Shown in pieces: positions 1 through 10,640 of a DNA stretch of 64,000 bases (positions are counted from its first letter, which is position 1; the number at the start of each line of letters is the position of its first letter). The notes under the pieces are model-generated. The model did not search any database, had not been told where the DNA came from, and worked only from the letters and a program-made list of their open reading frames with translations. The position numbers were made by a program, and so were the translations under genes. The stretch is from Pseudomonas kribbensis (GTDB lineage: Bacteria; Pseudomonadota; Gammaproteobacteria; Pseudomonadales; Pseudomonadaceae): positions 1,178,001-1,242,000 of the forward strand of contig NZ_CP029608.1 in NCBI RefSeq assembly GCF_003352185.1, in the 5' to 3' direction.

Positions 1-837
1 CTGTTGCTGGTTATCGCCGTGTTCGTCTGCGGCCTGTTGGCGTTGCTCGATCTGTTGATCCTGGCACCGCGTCGGCGCGCCGCCATCGCTTCCTATCAGG
101 GCAGCGTCAGCCAGCCTGATGTGCTGGTGGTGGAGAAGCTGAACAAGGAGCCGCTGCTGGTCGAATACGGCAAGTCGTTCTTCCCGGTGCTGTTCATCGT
201 GCTGGTGCTGCGTTCGTTCCTGGTGGAGCCGTTCCAGATTCCGTCCGGCTCGATGAAACCGACCCTGGACGTCGGCGACTTCATTCTGGTGAACAAGTTT
301 TCTTACGGGATCCGACTGCCGGTGATCGACAAGAAAGTCATCGAAGTCGGTGATCCGCAACGCGGCGATGTGATGGTATTCCGCTACCCGAGCGACCCGA
401 ACGTCAACTACATCAAGCGTGTGGTTGGCCTGCCGGGCGACACGGTGCGTTACACCGCCGACAAGCGTCTGTTCGTCAATGGCGAGTCGATTGCCGAGCA
501 ACTGGTCGGCTCCGAGCCGGGCACCCTCGGCAGTGCGGAGCTCTACAAGGAAAAACTCGGCGCCGCCGAGCACCTGATCCGCAAGGAAATGAGCCGCTAC
601 CGCGCCACGCCGGACCATACCTGGACCGTGCCGGCCGGGCACTACTTCATGATGGGCGACAACCGCGACAACTCGAACGACAGTCGCTACTGGGATGACC
701 CGAACATTCCCAAGGATCTGCTGGGCATGGTTCCCGACCAGAACATCGTCGGCAAGGCCTTTGCGGTCTGGATGAGCTGGCCGGAACCGAAACTCAGCCA
801 CCTGCCGAATTTCTCGCGGGTCGGCCTGATCAAGTAA
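1..837 (+). CDS. lepB: Signal peptidase I (5' end outside window)
   Basis: Type I signal peptidase, which cleaves signal peptides of exported proteins at the periplasmic face of the inner membrane. The reading frame is open from base 1, so a few N-terminal residues lie before the window. Two hydrophobic segments are visible: one at the very start, and one just before the catalytic region (FPVLFIVLVLRSF). The catalytic Ser lies in PSGSMKPTL and the general-base Lys in YIKRVVGLPGD. The family motif GDNRDNSNDSR follows near the C-terminus. It precedes rnc-era-recO-pdxJ in the usual Pseudomonas order. Identification is firm; only the start is missing. Confidence 0.96.
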   Translation: MLLVIAVFVCGLLALLDLLILAPRRRAAIASYQGSVSQPDVLVVEKLNKEPLLVEYGKSFFPVLFIVLVLRSFLVEPFQIPSGSMKPTLDVGDFILVNKFSYGIRLPVIDKKVIEVGDPQRGDVMVFRYPSDPNVNYIKRVVGLPGDTVRYTADKRLFVNGESIAEQLVGSEPGTLGSAELYKEKLGAAEHLIRKEMSRYRATPDHTWTVPAGHYFMMGDNRDNSNDSRYWDDPNIPKDLLGMVPDQNIVGKAFAVWMSWPEPKLSHLPNFSRVGLIK

Positions 838-844
838 ACAATCA

Positions 845-867
845 CGGCGCTGTTGACCACAGCGCCG
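845..867 (+). terminator. Hairpin after lepB
   Basis: Perfect 8-bp stem (CGGCGCTG / CAGCGCCG) with a 7-nt loop, 7 bases after the lepB stop. There is no T-tract, so it is more likely a partial terminator or an mRNA-processing or stabilising hairpin between lepB and rnc than a strong intrinsic terminator. Confidence 0.4.
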
Positions 868-1019
868 AATGCATTTCTGGCGTCGGCACAACCGGCTCCG
901 GGGCATGAAGCCACGATATTCAGGACGTCATTTTTGAACACAGCGTTAATTGTCCCAGGCCTGCGCCGTATCCCGGCGATGGCGGTGGAATCCAGCCACG
1001 AACTCAGCGTGGTCAAACC

Positions 1020-1709
1020 GTGAGCGTTTCTCTAAGCCGTCTCGAGCGTCAGCTCGGTTACACCTTCAAGGACCAGGAACTGATGGTCCTGGCCCTCACG
1101 CACCGCAGCTTTGCCGGACGCAACAACGAGCGTCTGGAATTCCTCGGCGATGCGATCCTCAACTTCGTTGCCGGCGAAGCTCTGTTCGAGCGCTTCCCGC
1201 TGGCCCGCGAAGGCCAGTTGTCGCGTTTACGTGCACGTCTGGTGAAAGGCGAGACCCTGGCCGTTCTGGCCCGTGGTTTCGATCTGGGCGAATACCTGCG
1301 CCTGGGTTCCGGCGAGCTGAAAAGCGGTGGTTTCCGTCGTGAGTCGATTCTGGCCGATGCCCTGGAAGCGCTGATCGGCGCGATCTACCTCGATGCCGGC
1401 ATGGAAGTCGCCCGCGAGCGCGTCCTGGCCTGGCTGGCCGGCGAGTTCGAAGGCTTGACGCTGGTCGACACCAACAAGGATCCGAAGACCCGCCTGCAGG
1501 AATTCCTGCAATCGCGCGGTTGCGAGCTGCCACGCTACGAAGTCGTGGATATCCAGGGCGAGCCGCACTGCCGTACCTTCTTCGTCGAGTGCGAAGTTGT
1601 CCTATTGAATGAAAAAAGCCGGGGTCAGGGTGTGAGCCGTCGTATTGCCGAACAGGTAGCGGCCGCCGCAGCACTGATTGCCCTGGGTGTGGAGAATGGC
1701 AATGACTGA
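1020..1709 (+). CDS. rnc: Ribonuclease III
   Basis: Double-strand-specific endoribonuclease that processes rRNA precursors and structured mRNAs. The 229-residue length is normal. The N-terminal RNase III domain carries the signature [12 protein letters not shown] (about residues 38-49) with the acidic catalytic residues, and a second acidic cluster at [14 protein letters not shown]. The C-terminal dsRNA-binding domain starts near [11 protein letters not shown] and ends with AAAAALIAL. The GTG start overlaps the stop of a short upstream open frame (GTGA). Its 3' end overlaps the era start by 8 bases, so rnc and era are translationally coupled. Confidence 0.96.
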   Translation: MSVSLSRLERQLGYTFKDQELMVLALTHRSFAGRNNERLEFLGDAILNFVAGEALFERFPLAREGQLSRLRARLVKGETLAVLARGFDLGEYLRLGSGELKSGGFRRESILADALEALIGAIYLDAGMEVARERVLAWLAGEFEGLTLVDTNKDPKTRLQEFLQSRGCELPRYEVVDIQGEPHCRTFFVECEVVLLNEKSRGQGVSRRIAEQVAAAAALIALGVENGND

Positions 1710-2604
1710 TACAAACGCAACTCGCTGTGGCTACGTTGCCATCGTCGGCCGTCCGAACGTGGGCAAGTCCACGCTGCTGAACCACATCCTCGGCCAGAAG
1801 CTCGCGATCACCTCGCGCAAGCCGCAGACCACTCGCCACAACATGCTCGGGATCAAGACCGAAGGCGACGTGCAGGCGATCTACGTCGACACTCCCGGCA
1901 TGCACAAGGGCGGTGAAAAGGCCCTGAACCGCTACATGAACAAGACTGCTTCGGCAGCGTTGAAAGACGTCGACGTGGTGATCTTCGTGGTCGACCGCAC
2001 CAAGTGGACCGAAGAAGACCAGATGGTCCTGGAGCGCGTGCAGTACGTGACCGGCCCGCTGATCGTCGCGCTGAACAAGACTGACCGCATCGAGGACAAG
2101 GCCGAGCTGATGCCGCACCTGTCCTGGTTGCAGGAACAGCTGCCGAACGCGCAGATCATTCCGATTTCGGCACAGCAGGGGCACAACCTCGACGCGCTGG
2201 AAAAGGTCATCGCCGATCACCTGCCGGAGAACGATCACTTCTTCCCGGAAGACCAGATCACCGACCGCAGCAGCCGCTTCCTCGCCGCCGAACTGGTTCG
2301 CGAGAAGATCATGCGCCAGCTCGGTGCCGAGCTGCCGTACCAGATCACCGTGGAAATCGAAGAGTTCAAGCAGCAGGGTGCAACACTGCACATCCATGCG
2401 TTGATTCTCGTCGAGCGTGACGGCCAGAAGAAAATCATCATTGGCGACAAGGGCGAGCGCATCAAGCGCATCGGCACCGAGGCGCGCAAGGACATGGAGC
2501 TGCTGTTCGACTCCAAGATCATGCTCAACCTGTGGGTCAAGGTGAAGGGCGGCTGGTCCGACGACGAGCGTGCGCTGCGTTCGCTGGGTTACGGCGACCT
2601 GTAA
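1702..2604 (+). CDS. era: GTPase Era
   Basis: Essential GTPase that binds the 3' end of 16S rRNA during 30S maturation. The start ATG at 1702 was chosen because GGAG lies 7 nt upstream; the in-frame ATG at 1696 is too close to that site. The product is 300 residues. G motifs: GRPNVGKS (G1), DTPGMHK (G3), NKTD (G4), then ISAQ (G5). The C-terminal KH domain contains [14 protein letters not shown]. It overlaps the rnc stop and ends just before a REPIN that separates it from recO. Confidence 0.96.
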   Translation: MTDTNATRCGYVAIVGRPNVGKSTLLNHILGQKLAITSRKPQTTRHNMLGIKTEGDVQAIYVDTPGMHKGGEKALNRYMNKTASAALKDVDVVIFVVDRTKWTEEDQMVLERVQYVTGPLIVALNKTDRIEDKAELMPHLSWLQEQLPNAQIIPISAQQGHNLDALEKVIADHLPENDHFFPEDQITDRSSRFLAAELVREKIMRQLGAELPYQITVEIEEFKQQGATLHIHALILVERDGQKKIIIGDKGERIKRIGTEARKDMELLFDSKIMLNLWVKVKGGWSDDERALRSLGYGDL

Positions 2605-2622
2605 AGCAATACATCGATCCAT

Positions 2623-2714
2623 TGTGGGAGCGAGCTTGCTCGCGAAGACGATGTAACATTCGGCATTGATGTTGACTGTTGCACCGCTTTCGCGAGCAAG
2701 CTCGCTCCCACATT
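2623..2714. repeat. REPIN (inverted pair of REP palindromes)
   Basis: Two inverted copies of a Pseudomonas REP: GTGGGAGCGAGCTTGCTCGC at about 2624-2643, and its reverse complement at about 2691-2710, separated by roughly 47 bases. It fills most of the era-recO gap. The same motif recurs at 44539, 46555 and 56039. Such pairs are mobilised by RAYT transposases elsewhere in the genome; none is encoded here. Confidence 0.88.
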
Positions 2715-2759
2715 GGTTTTGGGTGATGAGTAAACCGCGTTTCCCTCAACGAGAAGTCC

Positions 2760-3446
2760 ATGTCTCAAACGCCTCCCGCCCAACCCGCCTACGTCCTTCA
2801 CTCCCGTGCCTACCGCGAAACCAGCGCGCTGGTGGACTTCCTCACGCCGCAAGGTCGGCTGCGGGCGGTGTTGCGCAGCGCGCGGGGCAAGGCAGGAACA
2901 CTGGCGCGACCATTCGTGCCGCTGGAGGTCGAGTTTCGCGGTAAGGGCGAGTTGAAGAACGTCGGGCGCATGGAGAGTGTTGGTAACGCGACATGGATGG
3001 TCGGCGAGGCACTGTTCAGCGGTCTCTATCTCAACGAGTTGCTGATCCGCCTGCTGCCGGCCGAAGATCCGCATCCGGCGGTGTTCGATCATTACGCCGC
3101 CACGCTGCTGGCCCTCGCCGAAGGCCGTCCACTGGAGCCTCTGCTGCGTTCTTTCGAATGGCGTCTGCTCGACGACCTCGGTTATGGCTTCTCCCTGAAC
3201 ACCGACATCAACGACGAGCCCATCGCTGCGGACGGCCTCTATCGCTTGCAGGTGGATGCCGGACTCGAGCGGGTCTATCTGCTGCAACCCGGCCTGTTCA
3301 ACGGCACCGAACTGCTGGCCATGGCCGAAGCGGACTGGTCGGCCCCCGGCGCTCTGTCTGCCGCCAAGCGTTTGATGCGCCAGGCACTTGCTGTTCACCT
3401 GGGCGGTCGCCCCCTCGTCAGTCGCGAGCTGTTTCGCAAGCCGTAG
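2760..3446 (+). CDS. recO: DNA repair protein RecO
   Basis: Recombination mediator of the RecFOR pathway that helps load RecA onto SSB-coated single-stranded DNA. The 228 residues start with a short tail, then an OB-fold ([33 protein letters not shown], stated here in pieces: [12 protein letters not shown] and [10 protein letters not shown]). The helical C-terminal domain contains [13 protein letters not shown] and [12 protein letters not shown]. Zinc-binding cysteines found in some RecO families are absent, as is usual in Pseudomonas. It sits between era and pdxJ, separated from era by a REPIN. Confidence 0.93.
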   Translation: MSQTPPAQPAYVLHSRAYRETSALVDFLTPQGRLRAVLRSARGKAGTLARPFVPLEVEFRGKGELKNVGRMESVGNATWMVGEALFSGLYLNELLIRLLPAEDPHPAVFDHYAATLLALAEGRPLEPLLRSFEWRLLDDLGYGFSLNTDINDEPIAADGLYRLQVDAGLERVYLLQPGLFNGTELLAMAEADWSAPGALSAAKRLMRQALAVHLGGRPLVSRELFRKP

Positions 3447-3492
3447 CCCCGTGTATGCTGTGCGCCGAATCTTTCCCTTCAGGAGCGCATCC

Positions 3493-4236
3493 GTGACCAC
3501 CAGCAATCGCATTCTTCTTGGCGTGAACATCGACCACGTCGCCACCCTGCGTCAGGCTCGGGGCACACGCTATCCGGATCCGGTCAAGGCTGCGCTGGAC
3601 GCGGAAGAGGCGGGCGCCGACGGCATCACCGTGCACCTGCGCGAGGACCGTCGCCACATTCAGGAGCGCGACGTGCTGCTGCTCAAGGATGTGCTGCAAA
3701 CCCGCATGAACTTCGAAATGGGCGTCACCGAAGAGATGATGGCGTTCGCCGAGCGCATCCGTCCGGCCCACATCTGCCTGGTACCGGAAACCCGTCAGGA
3801 GTTGACTACCGAGGGCGGTCTGGACGTGGCGGGTCAGGAAGAACGCATCAAGGCTGCGGTGGAGCGTCTGTCGAAGATCGGCAGCGAAGTGTCGCTGTTC
3901 ATCGACGCTGACGAGCGGCAGATCGCTGCTTCGAAACGAGTCGGCGCACCGGCCATCGAATTGCATACCGGGCGTTATGCCGATGCTGAAACACCGACCG
4001 AAGTGGCCGAGGAGCTGAAGCGTGTGGCGGACGGCGTGGCATTCGGTCTGGCCCAGGGCCTGATCGTCAATGCCGGTCACGGTCTGCACTATCACAACGT
4101 TGAAGCTGTGGCCGCGATCAAGGGCATCAACGAACTGAACATCGGTCACGCGCTGGTGGCGCATGCCTTGTTTGTCGGCTTCAAGTCGGCGGTTTCGGAG
4201 ATGAAGGCGTTGATTCTGGCGGCTGCGAAGGTTTAA
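3493..4236 (+). CDS. pdxJ: Pyridoxine 5'-phosphate synthase
   Basis: Condenses 1-deoxy-D-xylulose 5-phosphate with 3-amino-2-oxopropyl phosphate to pyridoxine 5'-phosphate, the last ring-forming step of DXP-dependent vitamin B6 synthesis. The GTG start at 3493 follows AGGAG by 7 nt and gives 247 residues, the usual size; the frame stays open further upstream but lacks a ribosome site there. Family motifs: [16 protein letters not shown] at the N-terminus, [24 protein letters not shown], and ELHTGRYA. It is the last gene of the lepB-rnc-era-recO-pdxJ cluster and converges on mltF. Confidence 0.96.
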   Translation: MTTSNRILLGVNIDHVATLRQARGTRYPDPVKAALDAEEAGADGITVHLREDRRHIQERDVLLLKDVLQTRMNFEMGVTEEMMAFAERIRPAHICLVPETRQELTTEGGLDVAGQEERIKAAVERLSKIGSEVSLFIDADERQIAASKRVGAPAIELHTGRYADAETPTEVAEELKRVADGVAFGLAQGLIVNAGHGLHYHNVEAVAAIKGINELNIGHALVAHALFVGFKSAVSEMKALILAAAKV

Positions 4237-4251
4237 GCGTCAGTGCAGATC

Positions 4252-4273
4252 CTGTGGGAGCTTGCTCCCACAG
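4252..4273. repeat. Short REP-like palindrome between convergent genes
   Basis: CTGTGGGAGCTTGCTCCCACAG is a near-perfect palindrome using the REP core but lacking its CGAG expansion. It sits 15 bases past the pdxJ stop and 6 bases before the mltF stop, so it may stop transcription from both sides. Confidence 0.6.
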
Positions 4274-4279
4274 TGATTA

Positions 4280-6025
<1,746 letters not shown>

Positions 6026-9000
6026 ATGTTGATCCTGCGCGGCGCTCCTGCCCTTTCTGCCTTTCGCCACAGCAAACTCCTTGAGCAACTGAGCCAGAAG
6101 GTTCCAGCTGTCAGTGGCCTGTATGCTGAATTCGCTCACTTCGCCGAAGTCACCGGCGTCCTGACCGGCGACGAACAGCAGGTGCTTGCGCGCCTTCTGA
6201 AGTACGGTCCAAGCGTTCCGGTACAAGAGCCGACCGGTCGTCTGTTCCTGGTGTTGCCGCGTTTCGGCACCATCTCGCCATGGTCGAGCAAGGCCAGCGA
6301 CATCGCCCGCAACTGCGGCCTGAGCAAGATCCAGCGTCTGGAGCGCGGTATCGCGTTCTATGTGGCCGGTCAGTTCAGCGACGCCCAGGCGCAGCAGATC
6401 GCCGACGTACTGCATGACCGCATGACCCAGATCGTTCTGGGCAACCTCGAACAGGCTGCCGGTCTGTTCAGCCACGCCGAGCCGAAGCCGCTGACCGCCA
6501 TCGACATCCTTGGTGGTGGCCGCGCCGCGCTGGAAAAAGCCAACGTCGAGCTGGGCCTGGCCCTGGCCGAAGACGAGATCGATTACCTGGTCAACGCCTT
6601 CAACGGTCTCAAGCGCAACCCGCACGACATCGAACTGATGATGTTTGCCCAGGCCAACTCCGAGCACTGCCGCCACAAGATCTTCAACGCCAGTTGGGAT
6701 ATTGACGGCGAGAGCCAGGAAAAAAGCCTGTTCGGCATGATCAAGAACACCTATCAGATGCACAGCGAAGGCGTGCTGTCCGCTTACAAGGACAACGCTT
6801 CGGTGATCGTCGGCAACGTTGCCGGCCGCTTCTTCCCGGATCCGGAAACCCGCCAGTACGGCGCGGTGCAGGAGCCGGTGCACATCCTGATGAAGGTCGA
6901 AACCCACAACCACCCGACCGCGATCGCTCCGTTCCCGGGCGCGTCCACCGGTTCCGGCGGCGAGATCCGCGACGAAGGTGCAACCGGCCGTGGCGCCAAG
7001 CCGAAGGCCGGCCTGACCGGTTTCACCGTGTCGAACCTGCAGATCCCGGGCTTCGAACAGCCGTGGGAAGTGCCGTACGGCAAGCCTGAGCGCATCGTCA
7101 ACGCGCTGGACATCATGATCGAAGGCCCGCTGGGCGGCGCCGCGTTCAACAACGAATTCGGTCGTCCGGCCCTGACCGGCTACTTCCGTACCTTCGAACA
7201 ATCGATCACCACCCCGCACGGTGACGAAGTTCGCGGTTACCACAAGCCGATCATGCTGGCTGGCGGCATGGGCAACATCCGTGAAGAGCACGTCAAGAAA
7301 GGCGAGATTCTGGTCGGCTCGAAGCTGATCGTCCTCGGCGGCCCGGCGATGCTGATCGGTCTGGGCGGCGGCGCTGCCTCCTCCATGGCCACCGGCACCA
7401 GCTCGGCGGATCTGGACTTCGCTTCGGTTCAGCGTGAAAACCCTGAAATGGAGCGTCGCTGCCAGGAAGTCATCGACCGTTGCTGGCAGTTGGGCGACAA
7501 GAACCCGATCAGCTTCATCCACGACGTGGGCGCGGGCGGTCTGTCCAACGCCTTCCCGGAACTGGTCAACGACGGCGACCGCGGTGGCCGTTTCGAACTG
7601 CGCAACATTCCAAACGACGAGCCGGGCATGGCCCCGCACGAAATCTGGTCCAACGAATCCCAGGAACGTTACGTTCTGGCAGTCGGCCCGGCCGACTTCG
7701 AGCGCTTCAAGGCGATCTGCGAACGCGAGCGTTGCCCGTTTGCCGTCGTCGGTGAAGCCACCGCCGAGCCGCAACTGACCGTGACCGACAGCCACTTCGG
7801 CAACAACCCGGTGGACATGCCACTGGAAGTGTTGCTGGGCAAGGCGCCGCGCATGCACCGTTCGGTGGTTCGCGAAGCCGAGCTGGGCGATGACTTCGAT
7901 CCGTCGAACCTCGACATCGCCGATTCCATCGAGCGCGTCCTGCATCACCCGGCCGTGGCGAGCAAAAGCTTCCTGATCACCATCGGCGACCGCACCATCA
8001 CCGGCCTCGTGGCCCGTGACCAGATGGTCGGCCCATGGCAGGTTCCGGTGGCCGACGTGGCCGTTACCGCCACCAGTTTCGACGTCTACACCGGTGAAGC
8101 GATGGCGATGGGCGAGCGCACTCCGCTGGCACTGCTGGACGCTCCGGCGTCGGGCCGCATGGCCATCGGCGAAACCCTGACCAACATTGCCGCCTCGCGC
8201 ATCAACAAGCTCTCCGACATCAAACTGTCGGCGAACTGGATGTCCGCTGCCGGCCACCCGGGCGAAGATGCGCGTCTGTACGACACCGTGAAAGCGGTCG
8301 GCATGGAACTGTGCCCCGAGCTGGGCCTGACCATTCCGGTGGGCAAGGACTCCATGTCCATGGCCACTCGCTGGAACGACAACGGCGAAGACAAGACCGT
8401 CACCTCGCCGATGTCCCTGATCGTGACCGGTTTCGCGCCAGTGGCTGACATCCGTCAGACCCTGACTCCGGAACTGCGCATGGACAAGGGCACCACCGAC
8501 CTGATCCTGATCGACCTCGGTCGCGGCCAGAACCGCATGGGCGCCTCGATCCTCGCTCAGGTTCACGGCAAGCTCGGCAAGCAGGCTCCGGACGTCGATG
8601 ACGCCGAAGACCTGAAAGCGTTCTTCGCGGTGATCCAGGGCCTCAACGCCGACGGTCACCTGCTGGCGTACCACGACCGTTCCGACGGTGGTCTGCTGAC
8701 CTCCGTGGTGGAAATGGCCTTCGCCGGCCACTGCGGTCTGAGCCTGAACCTCGACAGCGTTGCGGAAAACGCCGCTGAAATCGCCGCCATCCTGTTCAAC
8801 GAAGAACTGGGTGCCGTGATCCAGGTTCGCCAGGACGCTACGCCGGACATCCTCGCGCAATTCAGCGCGGCCGGTCTGGGCGACTGCGTTTCCGTGATCG
8901 GTCAGCCGATCAACAACGGCCAGATCAACATCACCTTCAACGGTGACACTGTGTTCGAAGGCCAGCGTCGTCTGCTGCAGCGTCAGTGGGCCGAGACCAG

Positions 9001-9922
9001 CTACCAGATCCAGCGTCTGCGCGACAACGCCGACTGCGCCCAGCAGGAATTCGACGTCCTGCTGGAAGAAGACAACCCGGGCCTGAGCGTCAAGCTGAGC
9101 TACGACGTCAACCAGGACATCGCCGCGCCTTACATCAAGAAAGGCATTCGCCCACAGGTTGCCGTGCTGCGTGAGCAGGGCGTCAACGGTCAGGTGGAAA
9201 TGGCGGCCGCGTTCGACCGCGCCGGTTTCAACGCGATCGACGTGCACATGAGCGACATTCTGGCCGGCCGTGTCGACCTGAACGAGTTCAAAGGTCTGGT
9301 GGCCTGCGGTGGTTTCTCCTACGGCGACGTACTCGGCGCCGGTGAAGGCTGGGCCAAGTCCGCACTGTTCAACAGCCGTGCCCGCGATGCGTTCCAGGGC
9401 TTCTTCGAGCGTAACGACAGCTTCACCCTCGGCGTGTGCAACGGTTGCCAGATGATGTCCAACCTGCACGAGCTGATCCCGGGCAGCGAGTTCTGGCCGC
9501 ACTTCGTGCGCAACCGCTCCGAGCAGTTCGAAGCGCGCGTGGCGATGGTGCAGATCCAGGAATCGAACTCGATCTTCCTGCAGGGCATGGCCGGTTCGCG
9601 CATGCCGATCGCCATCGCTCACGGTGAAGGCCATGCCGAATTCGAAAGCGAAGAGGCACTGCTTGAAGCCGATCTGTCCGGTTGCGTGGCGATGCGTTTC
9701 GTCGACAACCACGGCAAGGTCACCGAAGCCTACCCGGCCAACCCGAACGGCTCGCCGCGCGGGATCACCGGCCTCACCAGCCGCGACGGTCGCGTAACGA
9801 TCATGATGCCGCACCCGGAGCGTGTGTTCCGCGCCGTGCAGAACTCGTGGCGTTCGGAAGACTGGAACGAAGACGCTCCTTGGATGCGCATGTTCCGTAA
9901 CGCTCGTGTGTGGGTGAACTAA
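6026..9922 (+). CDS. purL: Phosphoribosylformylglycinamidine synthase (single-chain)
   Basis: Converts FGAR, glutamine and ATP to FGAM in purine synthesis. This is the long, one-chain form of Gram-negative bacteria (1298 residues). After the N-terminal PurS-like domain come the two AIR-synthase-like halves, with motifs [30 protein letters not shown], and [16 protein letters not shown]. The C-terminal glutaminase domain has the nucleophile Cys near residue 1138 ([10 protein letters not shown]) and the His/Glu of AHGEGH near residue 1197. It stands alone, divergent from mltF, and its last codons nearly touch the next gene (5-base gap), suggesting co-transcription. Confidence 0.97.
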   Translation: MLILRGAPALSAFRHSKLLEQLSQKVPAVSGLYAEFAHFAEVTGVLTGDEQQVLARLLKYGPSVPVQEPTGRLFLVLPRFGTISPWSSKASDIARNCGLSKIQRLERGIAFYVAGQFSDAQAQQIADVLHDRMTQIVLGNLEQAAGLFSHAEPKPLTAIDILGGGRAALEKANVELGLALAEDEIDYLVNAFNGLKRNPHDIELMMFAQANSEHCRHKIFNASWDIDGESQEKSLFGMIKNTYQMHSEGVLSAYKDNASVIVGNVAGRFFPDPETRQYGAVQEPVHILMKVETHNHPTAIAPFPGASTGSGGEIRDEGATGRGAKPKAGLTGFTVSNLQIPGFEQPWEVPYGKPERIVNALDIMIEGPLGGAAFNNEFGRPALTGYFRTFEQSITTPHGDEVRGYHKPIMLAGGMGNIREEHVKKGEILVGSKLIVLGGPAMLIGLGGGAASSMATGTSSADLDFASVQRENPEMERRCQEVIDRCWQLGDKNPISFIHDVGAGGLSNAFPELVNDGDRGGRFELRNIPNDEPGMAPHEIWSNESQERYVLAVGPADFERFKAICERERCPFAVVGEATAEPQLTVTDSHFGNNPVDMPLEVLLGKAPRMHRSVVREAELGDDFDPSNLDIADSIERVLHHPAVASKSFLITIGDRTITGLVARDQMVGPWQVPVADVAVTATSFDVYTGEAMAMGERTPLALLDAPASGRMAIGETLTNIAASRINKLSDIKLSANWMSAAGHPGEDARLYDTVKAVGMELCPELGLTIPVGKDSMSMATRWNDNGEDKTVTSPMSLIVTGFAPVADIRQTLTPELRMDKGTTDLILIDLGRGQNRMGASILAQVHGKLGKQAPDVDDAEDLKAFFAVIQGLNADGHLLAYHDRSDGGLLTSVVEMAFAGHCGLSLNLDSVAENAAEIAAILFNEELGAVIQVRQDATPDILAQFSAAGLGDCVSVIGQPINNGQINITFNGDTVFEGQRRLLQRQWAETSYQIQRLRDNADCAQQEFDVLLEEDNPGLSVKLSYDVNQDIAAPYIKKGIRPQVAVLREQGVNGQVEMAAAFDRAGFNAIDVHMSDILAGRVDLNEFKGLVACGGFSYGDVLGAGEGWAKSALFNSRARDAFQGFFERNDSFTLGVCNGCQMMSNLHELIPGSEFWPHFVRNRSEQFEARVAMVQIQESNSIFLQGMAGSRMPIAIAHGEGHAEFESEEALLEADLSGCVAMRFVDNHGKVTEAYPANPNGSPRGITGLTSRDGRVTIMMPHPERVFRAVQNSWRSEDWNEDAPWMRMFRNARVWVN

Positions 9923-9927
9923 GCGCT

Positions 9928-10239
9928 GTGTACAAGCTCGCTTTTTTTGTTCCCGACAGTCATGTCGAGGTGGTCAAGGACGCTGTATTCGCTGCCGGTG
10001 GTGGGCGAATTGGTGACTATGACCACTGTGCGTGGCAGGTGCTTGGTACGGGTCAGTTTCGGCCTCTGGACGGCAGTCAGCCGTTCATTGGCGAGGCGGG
10101 GCAGGTTGAGCGGGTCGAGGAGTGGAAGGTCGAGCTTGTCGTTGGCGATGAGTTGATTCGTGGGGTGGTGGGGGCTTTGAAGTCTAGCCATCCTTACGAG
10201 ACGCCGGCTTATGAGGTTTGGCGGTTGGAGGAGTTTTGA
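9928..10239 (+). CDS. NIF3/YqfO-like small protein
   Basis: Protein of 103 residues from a GTG start at 9928, 5 bases after the purL stop. The sequence (YKLAFFVPDSHVEVVKDAVF, then GAGGGRIGDYDHCAWQ-like core, SSHPYETPAYEVWRL at the end) matches the CutA/PII-like insert domain of NIF3-family proteins that occurs free-standing in many proteobacteria. The biochemical role is unknown. The HPYETPAYEV ending is the most diagnostic stretch. Codon use in the last third is less GC-rich than in purL. A strong terminator follows. Confidence 0.75.
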   Translation: MYKLAFFVPDSHVEVVKDAVFAAGGGRIGDYDHCAWQVLGTGQFRPLDGSQPFIGEAGQVERVEEWKVELVVGDELIRGVVGALKSSHPYETPAYEVWRLEEF

Positions 10240-10261
10240 TCTTCCTTGGCTGCTGAAATGG

Positions 10262-10296
10262 AAAACCCGCTGAGAGTGATTTCAGCGGGTTTTTTG
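10262..10296 (+). terminator. Intrinsic terminator after the purL unit
   Basis: AAACCCGCTGA pairs with TCAGCGGGTTT around an 8-nt loop and is followed by a run of T, 22 bases past the NIF3-like stop. It is a classical rho-independent terminator. Confidence 0.9.
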
Positions 10297-10304
10297 GTTT
10301 TTGG

Positions 10305-10615
10305 GGGTTGGGGGTTGAGTGAATATCCGTTTCTTCGGGTGTTGCGGCTGGCGGTTTCGCCCTTACGGCGAGTCCCTTTTGGCAAACGCCCCAAAAGGAA
10401 CCAAAAGGTCTTGGCCCCTGCGTTCGGCACCTCGCTTTGGCTCGGTGTTCCTTCGTTCCGGGATTCATCCGGGGGCATCGCCTACGGTTTGCTTCGCTGC
10501 ACCTCCTCTCGATGCATGCGGCTGCGCCGCACGGTCGCTGCGCTCCCACCCCCGGATAAATCCCTCCACTCAGCCTTCCGATGGGGCCAAAAGATCAAGA
10601 GCTTTACTTGAGCTA
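10305..10615. repeat. Dispersed non-coding repeat of fluorescent pseudomonads
   Basis: About 310 bases with no credible gene. It contains the landmarks CTTACGGCGAGTCCCTTTTG, GGAACCAAAAGGTCTTG, GCCTACGGTTTGCTTCGCTG, CTCTCGATGCATGCGGCTGC and AATCCCTCCACTCAGCC, which I recognise as a multi-copy intergenic repeat of P. fluorescens-group genomes. It contains many short internal inverted repeats (for example GCTGCGCCGCA). All frames give low-complexity, Arg/Pro-rich spurious translations. Family name and exact ends cannot be set from one copy. Confidence 0.65.
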
Positions 10616-10640
10616 ACGCTCATCGTGTTGAGTGGTGGAC

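Noticed and set aside
687..1016. 109-codon minus-strand frame between lepB and rnc
   Set aside because: Overlaps the lepB 3' end, contains the hairpin, and has no ribosome site or recognisable domain.
1159..2622. 487-codon minus-strand open frame opposite rnc and era
   Set aside because: Spans two real genes on the other strand and ends in a REP; no protein family.
10184..10549. Minus-strand frame of 121 codons in the dispersed repeat
   Set aside because: Pro/Arg/Lys-rich translation of a non-coding repeat; crosses the terminator after the NIF3-like gene.
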